From the NCBI RefSeq assembly GCF_002078875.1, contig NC_034409.1, positions 16,558,631 through 16,622,630 on the forward strand: 64,000 nucleotides of DNA, written 5' to 3'. Positions 1 to 11,410 of this stretch are shown here, in pieces. Numbering within the stretch: the stretch's first letter is position 1; each line of letters starts with the position of its first letter. The notes beneath the pieces were generated by a model. It saw only the letters and a list, made by a program, of their open reading frames with translations. It was not told the origin of the DNA and made no database searches. The DNA comes from Numida meleagris. Its lineage: Eukaryota > Chordata > Aves > Galliformes > Numididae. A program made the translations under genes and the position numbers.

Positions 1-205
1 TAAAGATGTTGAAGAGCACCAGTCCAAGTTCGGACCTCTGGGGGACACCACTCAACACCAGCCTCCACATGGACATAGAGTCATTGGCTGCAGCCCTCTG
101 GTTGCCACTATCCAACCAATTCTTTGTCCATCAAATAGTCTACCCTTCAAATCCATGCCTCTCTAATTTAGAGATAAGAATGCAGCGTGGTGTATTAGTG
201 CTTAA
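1..205 (-). mobile_element. CR1 LINE fragment (reverse-transcriptase region)
   Basis: Read on the reverse strand, this resembles the part of CR1 ORF2 just after the RT catalytic region. It can be matched by eye to the forward CR1 copy at about 8700-8900, including the segment that reads WWIKNW-like residues there. The element is cut by the window edge on one side, and similarity fades near base 205. Any open frame on the forward strand here is antisense to the LINE and is not a gene. Confidence 0.8.
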
Positions 206-942
206 GGAGTGCATGAATAGACCCTCTTGTGATCTTCATTTCAGACCTTCAAAAAATAAGAAACCATTGCAAGGTCTGCTCTCTTATGTCCAGTATGCCT
301 TTATAGATTCTACATTTATCCAGCTCAATTTTGATTTCTAGATCATCTAGAAGTGATCATCTACTGTAGCATGTGCAAGTGATGAAATTTAATCAAATGC
401 TTAACTATTTCATTGAACCACGGCTAGACCACTCAGCAGCATTTAGAAAATCAAAACTATGAAGTGCCTGCAGTAGTTGTGTAAACTGAATAACTAGGTT
501 AATTATCATAATTCATCCTAATATGAACAATACTCAGCTAAAAGATACAGTTTGATACATTTGTCTGAATACTAAAATAATTAAAAACCTCTGTTTTTTG
601 GCACAAACTTTGAAGTCTTTGGTTTTTATTTTATTTTTTTTTTAAAGTTTCTGGGTTTCCTAATCAGACACAGAACAGCATACTGTAAAAAAAAAAAATA
701 ATATCACACTTCTTGCAGACATTTTAAGTGCATCTGCACTTTTCACTGAGAAGTTAGTCATATGAGAAAGTTTTACTATGGACAAGAATTCCCAATGAAA
801 CTAAAAATCTAAAGTGCTAAGGGAATGCACAACTGTTTAAGGAAAGCACAAGTAGTCAACAATATACTCAAGAAAAAAATAATGTGCTGCATACCATAAC
901 AGGATAGAAAACATAACAAGACATTCAAGCAGCAAGACCCCA
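206..942. other. Unique AT-rich sequence, no gene seen
   Basis: Nothing recognisable apart from short T-rich and A-rich runs near 625-645 and 685-702. Confidence 0.6.
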
Positions 943-1239
943 TGCCACAGCAAGTGAGGATCTGCTCAGAGGCAACAGCAGTAGGCATAGAAATAAGAGA
1001 AAGAGACTACTTACCTTTGGAAGGCCAGTAAGGGCCTCAGGTAGGCAGGGATCTCTAGATGAGATACCCTGACCTCTACTGCCAACCCTTAAATGAAGTC
1101 TGGGAATGGGTGGATCCTTACTCCACCTCTTCCTGTCACTCAGGTGCACTGCATGCATCTGAGCTCCCTTGGGTTGTCCCTGCCTTCCTACCAGGTCCTC
1201 AATCACTGGTTCAAGCTATGACTTAGCATTTCCTCTACA
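943..1239 (-). repeat. Solo LTR, type A (same group as the provirus LTR)
   Basis: On the reverse strand this begins TGTAGAGGAAATGC and continues with segments that match the LTR at 30610-30909: the AACCAGTGATTGAG block, a GGTGGAG block, and CATTTAAGGG about 140 bp from the start. The length of about 297 bp is close to the 299-300 bp of the proviral LTRs. The 3' boundary is an estimate. I see no clear 5-bp target duplication, which fits an old copy. Confidence 0.7.
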
Positions 1240-2261
1240 CATATTTCTCTATATTATTAAATATTCTTTATGCTATTTTTCTATTTAAAACCTGTTTTAA
1301 CTTTACTTATCTTTAACATGCTAAATAATGGTTCTGTTTTTTTGATCAGAGACTTTTTGCTTCTGTCTTCTTTTTCCTTTTCCAGGGGTGGTACTAGTGT
1401 TTTTCAGAACAATTATATAAAATAAACATGTATTGTTCAAGTAAGGTATTCTTTATGTAATGTATTCATATCTATCTCATAACATGATGGAAATCTAATT
1501 ATTCTTTTCCACAATAATCTGCTGTTCAGACTCATCCCCTGCACTTCCTATGAATCTTGGGCAGGTGTGTTACATAACTGATTTTAGTGTCAAGCCATTG
1601 ACAATGTAAGCAGCTCAACTCAAAGGAACTGTGACTCTGAAGGAATGAATGTTTTTATGCAACATTTTGGAACCACAGTAGCCTAAGTAATGCCAAGCAG
1701 TAGGGAACGGGAAAAGCAGTTAACTTATCATCTGACATATTGTTATCTTTACAGTACTTTTTCTTTTGTTTGCGCAGAGCTAGGCTATCAAATATATATA
1801 TATAATGTGAAAAAGGTAGCATCCTTCATCCACAAACAGTCCATGACATCTGCAGTGGAAGGTCATGTGAGGATTACTGCAAACTCTGAATTTGGAATAG
1901 AAACTGTTAGTACCTGACAACAATAGTCTTTACATATGTAATGAATCTGTATTATCTGCAACAGAAGCAGGCATTTGAAATGAAACAAACAAGATATTGT
2001 GCAATTTTTTTCCCATTGGTTATAACAAATAGAAGTTCATTACTATCTAGAAAATTAAGGTTTTGAGCTAACAGATATTCTGCCATACCTACATGGCCTG
2101 TGAACATTTTCAAGTTGGATAGTAGTGTAATAGAGTCCATCTGTACAGGAATCAGTGGAAAACCAAGCTATCACCAGAATGTAGTAGAGCTATGATACAA
2201 ATCTTCAGATGGCTGACATTCTGTGCTCAGTTTTAAAAGCCATTTAATGATGGATAAGATT
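1240..2261. other. Unique AT-rich sequence, no gene seen
   Basis: Contains a short TA run near 1792-1802. No feature could be supported. Confidence 0.6.
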
Positions 2262-2397
2262 ATCAACATTTTCAAGAAACGTTTAGATATAGCGTTGAGA
2301 GACATGGTTTAGTGGGGTTATTGGTGGTAGGTGGATGGTTGGACTAGGTGATCTTGTACGTCTTTTCCAACCTAGCTAATTCTATGATTCTATGATT
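2262..2397 (+). mobile_element. CR1 LINE 3' end
   Basis: The segment has the 3' end of CR1 ORF2 (a tract encoding a FKKR-like motif), then the 3' UTR with TTGGACTAGGTGATCTTG, then the tandem ATTCTATGAT-type tail at 2381-2397. It is severely 5'-truncated, as most CR1 copies are. Confidence 0.85.
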
Positions 2398-5300
2398 TTC
2401 CAAATGATACTGGAATGACCTTTGTATTTCTAGATTGAATGGATTCATTTCTACCATTTTGTTCTGGCTCTCATTAACAGTTGAGTGGCCTTGATAAGCT
2501 CCTATTTAAGTAGGTCACAACTTAAAAAGAGGATAGATACAGAAACAGTGCTAAGTAAAAGGATTTTCAAAAGTCTCTTACACAGATGAGTTTCCAACAT
2601 CAGCAATTAAAAAAGTCAGCTTTCTGCTGCCTACAGCTGGATTCAATAATAGTCTCATATCTTCAGATACGATTTTAGGATCCTGTATTGGAAAAACTTG
2701 GTCTTAATGATGGTATCGGGATGTTATTATTAGATTACAGCTTAGCCAGTGCTCACCTTGAAAGAACCACTGAAAACTTATGGAAAACCTAATTACCAGA
2801 GAAACCAGGATTATGACTTCAAGAGAATAATTAAAAAGAGCAGATAAACTCATGAAAAACCAAGATCCTATTTTCATGTAAATGTTGCTACTTAAAATGA
2901 GTGACGGGAAAATGACCTGGAAAAACTGTGGAAGGGCAGAATTGTTTTTAATAGCTTGTCTCCCCCAGTACACTGTGACCCGTCTTATGATTTTTAGTTT
3001 CTTTGTCCTTTTCATGCAGTTGTTATAAAAAAGAGGCAGTATTTATTTTGGAAAACTGAAACTAATAGCCTTCCCATCACCATTAGCAAGCAGAGCCTTG
3101 GTGTACAGGTCAGGAAATATTCTTCATTCAACACCTTATATAATCCTTCAAGTGCTAGAAGGGAAACTTTCCTCATCAAATATTCTTTTTTTTTTTTTTG
3201 TCAGAGGGTCCCATCAGTAATTTAAACAGGGCTGTCAAGTTAATGAAAGAAAATGTAGTAGCATCAATAGGACACCTGGGTTGCTGGAAAAAAAAAAAAG
3301 CGTTGATTGTTCCCAATTCAGACCTCGGATTTAAACTGCATGAGAAGAGCTGAGCACTTTCTATGGTTACATTGCACAGAGGGAGATGAGAAGCCTGGAA
3401 TGAAAATCTCCCTTTGAGCTGAGAAAAGCAAAGATCACTGGGAAAAGTAGTTAACATTATTGATTGTATTAGCATATGGAGCAGTGTTTCATTTCATGGG
3501 TTATATCTGTTTGATACCTCTTGAATAAGTAATGCAGTGCTTTGGACGGAAAACACTTATCTGAGTAACAAGCCTTCTATATTTCCATTTCGGTAGAGCT
3601 CCAACCCACCGATAGTCAGTGAGGAAGAAGAGACTATTCCTATACCCAGACCATTATCCTTCACTTAGGTACTACTTCAGGTGACAGGAACATAGAGAAC
3701 AGTGATAACAATGTTTACAGAAGTTCATGTATTTCTGGCTGGATTCCAGACTTGCTGTTATTTATTAAGCAAAACTATTCAGCAGATTTTACCAAATTTT
3801 AAAATATTTTTTTCTGAGAAGTATAGAAAAAACACTGTAAACTTTAACATTGTTCATTTATATTTCTGTATTTATTAAAAAGTGGAATGAAATAATGTAA
3901 GTATTCACTCTCGTGGATTTTTTTTAAATACTTGTAGACTTTAATTAGTTTTTAACTACAAAGCACCAAACCTGGTTTTGTAATAACCATGTGAACACAC
4001 AGACAAAAATACTGCTAATATCTGTGGTTGCCAAAACATATTGCTTTTTTTGATTTTTGTTCTGTTTTCTTTTGCACTTTTATTATACTGTGAAGTTTAA
4101 TTTTGTGGAGTCATTTCAGTGAACTATTGAATTATCCTGAAAATTTACACCCTTTTTATGCCTATTAAGACCATCTGATTTGAAAAATAAATTTAAAATC
4201 ATTTTACATTCCAAAATTAATGAGTGGTTGAAAGTTTAGTCTGCTGAGCTCTGATTCTTTTAAACACAACATCAGAAAGGATACATTTATTTCCATACAA
4301 AAATGCTTCAGAACTTTTCTTAAGTTCTTATATTTCTTGAACAGGAAAACAGTAAACTACAAAGTTTGTAGTTTTACACCGGTAAAAGTCTGTAACACCA
4401 ACTGTTGTTGGAGATATTTTTGTTTTTATGTTGACTTCTGATTATTCAAAGCACTTAAGAAGAATAAGTCATCAAAACAAATAGGAAAGGAATTCAAACA
4501 TACACAGGTTATGAAAGCTTGAATATGACTTAATAATTCCCAAAATTTATTGGAAAGCAATGGTTTCCAATACTTCATGAATTTAGGGTGATTAGTGTTT
4601 CAAAAAAAATTTTTTTAATCTAAATATACAAACTCATTGGACAAAATACTTTGAGTTGAAGCTGTTACCTGTACCATATGCAATTGGCTTGTAATATTGT
4701 TCATCAACCACAAAGAAAATACAGTTTCTCTGGGAAAGGTTGAAAGATGAAAATGTTGCCAGGTCTAGAACAGACGCAGATATTGTGACATCATGATGCT
4801 GAATCAATTTATCCAGATATTTTACTGTTTAATCTCCTTTCCTCCTGAACACAAAAGCTGATTCAGCATGATCAGAACAGTAAACTTTTACTACTATCTT
4901 GATTAGACTGTGGAGATTAAGCTCAGCTCTGCCTCATGGTAACCACAGCCAGATCCAGTCAAGGGCACATATTCCTTACTATCTGCTTTACAGCTTTTCC
5001 AACTTTTATTTCTCCAGCACAGTGTCATCCCAAACAAAAAACCTGTTCCTACTCCTTATCCTCCTTGGCTCCCATTTTGCCATGTCCATATTTATTTTAT
5101 CTGATATTCTTGAAGTTCTCATACTAATTCCAGTGTTTCTGACTTTCTGATTGTTCTTCTGGTAATTCTGATATTGTTACTTTCATCCTCCTGGGCTTAT
5201 GTAGTATTATTGTGGTGGCTATATCGGGATTATTGACTTTACAAGACTGTACTACACAAAAGGTCCTCATTGTGCCCTAATTTATGCTTTGAGGGAGTTA

Positions 5301-5590
5301 CATAAATGGTATGCTTGGAGCAAGTACTTTTTAAGACCTGGTCTCTAAAACATTTTGATCTATAGTTATTAAGCTTTTTATTATTTATAAGCAAATTGTA
5401 CATTTCAATGATGTCAGGAGAGTGGTTATAGCAGTCCTAATAGTTTTCTATAGACGCTGAAAATAGCTCAAACTGAAACAATAAATAGGACTGTCTTTTC
5501 TTGTTTCAATCTTTTTGATTCTTTCTTCCTAATATCTATCCCATGCTACATGTCTTAAAGATACAAAACTTGATGATGTTGTTCTTCTCC
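2398..5590. other. Unique AT-rich sequence, no gene seen
   Basis: Small open frames here (for example 2704-3015, 3176-3475 and 4899-5150) are at the length expected by chance, and none has recognisable domains. Homopolymer runs occur near 3186-3200 and 3288-3299. Confidence 0.55.
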
Positions 5591-5913
5591 TGAAGATGCA
5601 AAATCGCTTCTGATAGGTTCTTGATGATACCAGGCAAAGTATTCACAAGTAGGCTAATTGTCATATATAGAAAGAAGAGTTAAACTCACCCAACTGGTGA
5701 AGGGAATCTATGACTACACAACACTCCTTCCCAGGAAGCAGCCTAGGTCCAAGAGATACTCTCCTTTATGTGAGCCCAGGGTGGCTCCATCCTGGGTTCA
5801 TCCTTTCTGGTCATGTTGGGAGTATAGGTGCAAACAATTTGCCTGTGTTTCCTGGGCCACCCCACCACATGCTCAATCACTAGTTCAAGCCCTGACCTAA
5901 CAGTTCTCCTACA
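5591..5913 (-). repeat. Solo LTR, type A
   Basis: On the reverse strand it starts TGTAGGAGAACTGTTAGGTC and carries the GAACTAGTGATTGAGCA block shared with the proviral LTR. A CACATAAAGG TATA-like box lies about 141 bp in (forward 5763-5772). It aligns along most of its length with the copy at 46390-46748. The outer 3' edge is set where that alignment stops. No matching target duplication was found. Confidence 0.7.
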
Positions 5914-5984
5914 GATGTAAATCCTGTTGAGCAGAATGTAAAATCAAACTGGACCATATCTCTTGTTACTGATAGCCCTTTCAC

Positions 5985-6415
5985 AGCCTGGGGCTGGAGC
6001 TCATCTCCTGTGAAGAAAGGCTGAGAAAGTTGGGACCATTTAGCCTCAAAATGAGAAGACTACAGGGAAACCTTTTAGTGGCCTTCCAATAATTAAAGAT
6101 GGCCTATAGAAAAGATGGAGATACTCTTTATCACAGTGTGCAGTGACATTATAAGTGGTAACGGTTTTAAACTAAAGAAAGGATAAGCTTAAATTAAATG
6201 TAAAGAAGAATTTCTTCACTATTAGGATGATAAAGTACTGAAACAGAAGCCCAGAGAAGTTGGGAATGCCCCATCTCTGAAGTCTTTCAAGGCCAGGTTG
6301 GATGGGGACTTGGGTAACCCGACCTAATGAGTGGCATCTTGTCCAGAGCAGAGAGGTTGGAATTAGATAATCTTTAAGATCCCCTCCAACCCAAGCCATT
6401 TGATGATTCTATGAA
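5985..6415 (+). mobile_element. CR1 LINE, 3' part of ORF2 plus 3' UTR
   Basis: The decayed frame encodes the CR1 ORF2 C-terminal region (a tract like EERLRELG, then a FKARLD-like tract near 6285), followed by a 3' UTR with CTCCAACCCAAGCCATT and a short GATTCTATGA tail at 6405-6415. Many indels and stops mark an old copy. The 5' end merges into unique DNA close to the solo LTR. Confidence 0.85.
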
Positions 6416-8384
6416 AATAAAAAATTTAATTAATTGTTGTGCTTGTTAGAAAATAAAATCCATTTCATAGAAGAATCCTAGAACTTACTGCTACCTTAAG
6501 TAAATAAGAAACACTACGTGGGTTCTGAGTTCTGATTAAAAGACTTTATAATAACTGACATCAAACTACCAAGGAAGGATGTTTTTCAATAATCAATTTT
6601 TCTAGAATAAAAGACTTAGCCTTCCAGTTCATGCTGTGCAGTCTTTTCTACAGGCTTCCCCAAATAATCACTCTGGTACTAGTGACACGAATCTCTTGTT
6701 TAAAATTCCTTCAGTTGTACCATTTATTGTCTTTTTACAATCATGTTCTTATTTCTCAGCTGGGTTTCTTATTTCAGCATAGATCCCTGGTTCTGGATTC
6801 ATGAGACCTTAAGAGTAGGTGCACTACTACACACTCCCTGTATGACCTTGTACATCAGCTTCTTTCACTGGTGGACTCATGTTGAGTAGGACTTAGCTTT
6901 CACTCTTAGCAGTACTTCTACAGTTAAACAGTGCTTGTTTGTGCAGACCACAAATTATTCATCAGTTGCATTACTAATGCTTAGAGTCCACATTCAGTTC
7001 AAGGAAATTTGAAATGTGAAATTTTGAGCAGAAATTTGGCATGACTGATGGAAGAAGCTGTTCGTAGGAGCTATTGCTTTGAAAGAAAGAAAAAAAAAGA
7101 CAAAAAATAATTTATTCCCTGTGGGTTACAAAAAAATAAAGTGTAATATTCCATATTTAATATGGCATTAACAAGCAACCATAAGGGTTAAGGAAAATTC
7201 AATTTGTTCTGTGTTTCGGAATTTCAAGTATTGTTCATCTCATCTAACAAAGATCTGACCCACTAACTTTTATCATGTGCTTGGATGAGATCTGAATAAA
7301 TATTTAAGATTTTCAGTTCCCAATGTCAAGGAGAAGTTAAGGGAGTCTTCCTATTTTATCATGCTCCATTTTCCATTGATCCAAATCTAGTTATGTTAAT
7401 TTGCAAGGTATTCGATTACTACAAAATGTCATATAGGATATTTGATATAAATTACTCAAGCAGGAATATCTACTATGGATTCTAAAGCATAATGTGTAAA
7501 GTTTCAGATGTTTTAAATGAATAAATTTGCTCAAAGATTTCAGCGAACATCTGAACATATTGGTGATTTATTGTGCCCTTGGAAGGACAAAACTGTAATT
7601 TGGTTGAAACAATGTCTTTTTCTTAAAAAAAAAAATTATAATGGAGCATAATATTAATCATGTTATACTCAACAATTTTTAGCTTTGTTGGTATTTTGTC
7701 TATCAACAATCTTTGAGCCTTCAAAGAGATGACAAATTATATACCATTGACTGTGATTGTTGCCATTTGTAACTGATACATTACAAAGGTAGAATTAATC
7801 ATTTGATTGACTGAGATTTGTTTTAACAATGGAATGTCAAGCTTGCTTGTCTCTGTTTTCCTTAGAATTATTTTGTTTTAATTTATACACAAGTTCTATG
7901 CCAGTAGAGATTATTTACAATTTAACATTGACTCTCCTCAACCTTTATTTTTATCTGTATTCCATTCTCTTTTCCTACCTAATCTTTCTTTTCTTTCTTC
8001 TCTTAATTGTATGAAACTGAAACTAAACATAATACAGTGAATACAGCAAACTGTCCATAAGAACTGAGACATTACCAAGAAAGTTTTTACTTCCCCAAGG
8101 CTTAGTTGAGAATTTTGTCTTTCAGTGTCTGAAGTTTTAACTCTTTCCAAGAGCTATTCATTCTGTATTTAGACCATATCAAATCCTTCTCAGGGAAAAT
8201 AGAGAAACTTGTTCTTTCTCCCATGAACAATAGTGTAATTGATTATTCTTTTGAATAGATTTTCTCTCTCAGAACCAAATCTAATGAGATTACTTAAAAA
8301 TACTTATATGAAGATATATAGGTAGAGATTCAGTGGTAATAAATATTGTGTGGGGATTCAGATAGCCAGAAGTCAGAACAGAAC
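6416..8384. other. Unique AT-rich sequence, no gene seen
   Basis: No repeat family or exon was recognised. Short A/T runs occur near 7086-7100 and 7625-7636. Confidence 0.6.
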
Positions 8385-9815
8385 CACCAGGTGGATGTCT
8401 GGTGAAGTCCCAGTGACTAGAATAAGGGAAACATTACTCCCACTTTTAAGAAAGGGAGAAAGGAAGACCCAGGGAACTACAGACCAGTGAGCCTCACCTC
8501 TGTGCCTGGGAAGATCATGGAGCAGATCTTCCTAGAAGACATGTTAAGGCACATACAAGACAAAGAGGTGATCTGAGACAGCCAGCATGGCTTCACCAAG
8601 GGCAGATCTTGTCTGACCAATCTGGTGGCCTTCTATGATGGAGTGACGGCATCGGTGGAGGGGAGAAGGGTGATCGATGTCATCTTTCTGGACTTCTGCA
8701 AAGCCTTTGACATGGTCCCTCATCACATCCTTCTCTCTAAATTGGAGAGGTATGGATTTGAAAGATGGACTGTTTGGTGGATTAAGAATTGGTTGGCTGG
8801 ACGCAGCCAAAGGGTTGTGATTAATGGTTCTATGTCAGGGTGGAGGCCAGTCAAAGTGGTGTCCCTCAGGGGTTGGTCTTGGTTGCTCTTCAACATCTTC
8901 ATCAATGACAAAGATGATAGCATCAAGTGCATCCTCAGCAAGTTTGCAGATGACACCAAGCTGAGCAGTGCAGTCGATACAGTAGGGGGAAGGGAAGCCA
9001 TCCAGAAGGACCTGGACAGGCTGGACAAGTGGGCCCATGAGAACCTATGAGGTTCAACAAGGCCAAATGCAATGTGCTGTACTTGGGCCGGGGCAATCCT
9101 TGAGGGAAGATCTCAAGAGGTAGCCCTGCAGAAAAGGACTTGGGGGTCCTGGTGGATGAGAAGCTGGATATGAGCCAGCAGTGTGCGCTGGCAGCCCGGA
9201 AGGCCAACTAGGTTCTGGGCATTAAAAGAGGAGTGGCCAGCAGAGAGAGGGAGGTGATTGTCCCCCTCTACTTCGCTTTTGTGAGGCCTCATCTGGAGTA
9301 GTGCGTCCAGGCCAGGGATTTCCAGCGCAAGAAAGATGTGGAGCTCTTGGAGCGGGTCCAGAGGGGGGCCACTAAGATGATCAGAGGGCTGGAGCACCTC
9401 TCCTGTGAAGAAGGGTTGAGGGAACTGGGTTTGTTTAGCTTGGGGAAGAGAAGGCTCCAGGGAGACCTCATTGTGGCCTTCCAATACTTGAAGAAGGGAG
9501 CATATAAACAGGAGGGGGTATGACTATTTACATGGGTGGATAGTGATAGGACAGGGGGGAATGGTTTTAAACTAAGACAGGGGAGGTTTAGGCTGGATAT
9601 CAGGAGGACGTTTTTCATGCAGAGGGTGGTGACACACTGGAACATGTTGCCCAAGGAGGTTGTGGATGCCCCCTCCCTCGAGGCATTCAAGGCAAGGCTG
9701 GATGTGGCTCTGTGCAGCCTGGTCTAGTGGTTGGCAACCCTGCCCACAGCAGGGGGATTGGAACTAGATGGTCATTATGGCCCTTTTCAACCCAGGCCAT
9801 TCTGTGATTCTGTGA
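8385..9815 (+). mobile_element. CR1 LINE, longest forward copy in the window
   Basis: A 1.4-kb 5'-truncated CR1. It starts inside the RT domain, continues through the end of ORF2, and ends in a 3' UTR with GGATTGGAACTAGATGG and a GATTCTGTGA tail at 9804-9815. Compared with the other copies it is well preserved over the RT core. The forward unique DNA resumes directly after the tail. Confidence 0.92.
8625..9727 (+). pseudogene. CR1 ORF2 reverse transcriptase, broken
   Basis: CR1 ORF2 encodes an endonuclease and reverse transcriptase used for target-primed insertion; only the RT and C-terminal part is present here. The open stretch 8625-9050 has the [11 protein letters not shown] block near residues 24-32 and the catalytic FADD box at 8943-8954. 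The reading frame is then lost near 9050 and picked up in pieces at 9338-9523 ([19 protein letters not shown]) and 9536-9727 ([14 protein letters not shown]), separated by stops and frame changes. The endonuclease half is absent through 5' truncation. It is not functional, and there is no sign of a host-adopted frame. Confidence 0.9.
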
Positions 9816-10994
9816 GAAGCAAAAGAGATTGGAAGCTTCAGACAGTGGATTGTCTCCACCTGAAAACTACTGCAAGTGTCTAAAAAACCTTTCTCAAACC
9901 ATATATATAAATATAGAACAAACACACCCACTTTGTTCAAAACATAATTGAAGCACGAATTTCAGAGGCAAGCACACTGCGTTGCCTGATAATTAAACTA
10001 AAGCATCTGTCCCAATTCCAATATCACTGAAGGTACCAGGAAGAGAAATTGTTTTCTTTGATTTCCTCACTTGATGTCTAGGTTTACCATTTCAGATCTG
10101 CATCCACAGTACTGGTTTACGCCACGACACTGAATGAACAACAATTTGGCTTCTGCCTTAATGTTTGCCCAGTGCTCTGTACAGGCCTGGAACAAGTAAC
10201 ATAAGAATGATGGGCAGATCCTTAACAAAGTTTCAGAATTAGAAATAGGCAGACGTTCTACTGCTATCTACCTAAACCCAGCTAGATTTACATAAACAGA
10301 TTTTTCTAGGGCTATTTGTTATTTCACATTAATTGAATTCACCTTACCAACAAATCAGAATATCACACAGCAGCTGAAAAGCAGTGAATTTTCTATCTTT
10401 TTATTTAAAAGCAAATTAAAAAAAAAAACCACCAGGCATATTCTGAATGAAGACATTCAGCTCACAGTTTGGCTCCTACCTGATTATCATTCAGCTGCCG
10501 TAGTTGAGAAAAAGAACTTGAGTTTTTATTCTGTACAGGTTAAGAAGAGGACGATTGCTGAGTATATTTAAAAATCAGCTGATATCTTATGCTAGAATTT
10601 ACCCTGTAGACTTCAATAATGCAGCACAGGAGAGCTGGATTTGGAAAAGACCATTGAGACTCAGCCTAGGGCCTCTGGAAATATAGTAGGGCTTGAAACT
10701 GAAGTGTAAATTGGACTAGGGGGCAGGGAGAGACTTTAATCAGATGTAAGCAACAGAGAAATTTAAATTCTGTGTACCTGTAGATAGTGTTTTGGATACA
10801 AGTCAAAACTTGTTTTGTAAGAGGTAGTATTATCACCTGGAATTAAATGTTTTCATTTTATGTAACCCAGTACTGTTGATTCAGAAAATATATCAGTTCC
10901 ATACTGATAATTCAAGTGTATATATAAAAGTATTCAAGTAAGTATGCAGTTTGATGAGGAGAAAATACACAGTAAAATTGAGGATCTGCAATCA
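9816..10994. other. Unique sequence, no gene seen
   Basis: Nothing recognised. A run of A lies near 10418-10428. Confidence 0.6.
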
Positions 10995-11410
10995 AAATCA
11001 TAGAATTATAGAATCATAGAATGACTTATGTTGGTAGGGACCTTAAAGATCATCAAGCTCCAACCCCCTGCTGTGGGCAGGTTTGCCACCCACCAGATGA
11101 GACTGCCTAGGGCCCCATCCAGCCGGGTCTTGAGAGCCTCCAGGGATGGGGCATCCACAGCTTCTCTGGGAAGCCTTTGTGTGCCTCTTTGTAACAACTT
11201 GAGTAGTCACTGTGTGGTGGAAGACAACAGTAACATCACTCCTCACTCTTCTCCAAGATGAAAAGATTGAACTTAGCCTCTCCTTCATGGCCCTTGACTG
11301 GATTTATTCCAGTATGTCCATGTCTTTCTTGCACTAGGGAATGTCAGACTGGACATAACACTCTTGATGATGTTTCACAAGTGCTAAATAGAGGGGAATA
11401 ATCACTCTAA
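10995..11410 (-). mobile_element. CR1 LINE, 3' end
   Basis: The forward strand opens with CATAGAATTATAGAATCATAG, the reverse complement of the CR1 tail. The 3' UTR (CCAACCCCCTGCTGTGGGC) and the ORF2 C-terminus read in reverse follow, with a LEALKTRLDGAL-like tract near 11110-11150. After about 11290 the match to the ORF2 part becomes patchy, and it is lost by about 11410. Confidence 0.88.

Noticed and set aside
6..341. 111-codon forward open frame at the left edge
   Set aside because: Antisense to a CR1 fragment for most of its length; such frames are common on the reverse of CR1.
925..1206. 93-codon reverse open frame
   Set aside because: Lies within a solo LTR and has no domain; long by chance.
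4899..5150. Hydrophobic 83-codon frame as a membrane protein gene
   Set aside because: T-rich DNA encodes hydrophobic residues by chance; no start context, splice sites or conservation visible.
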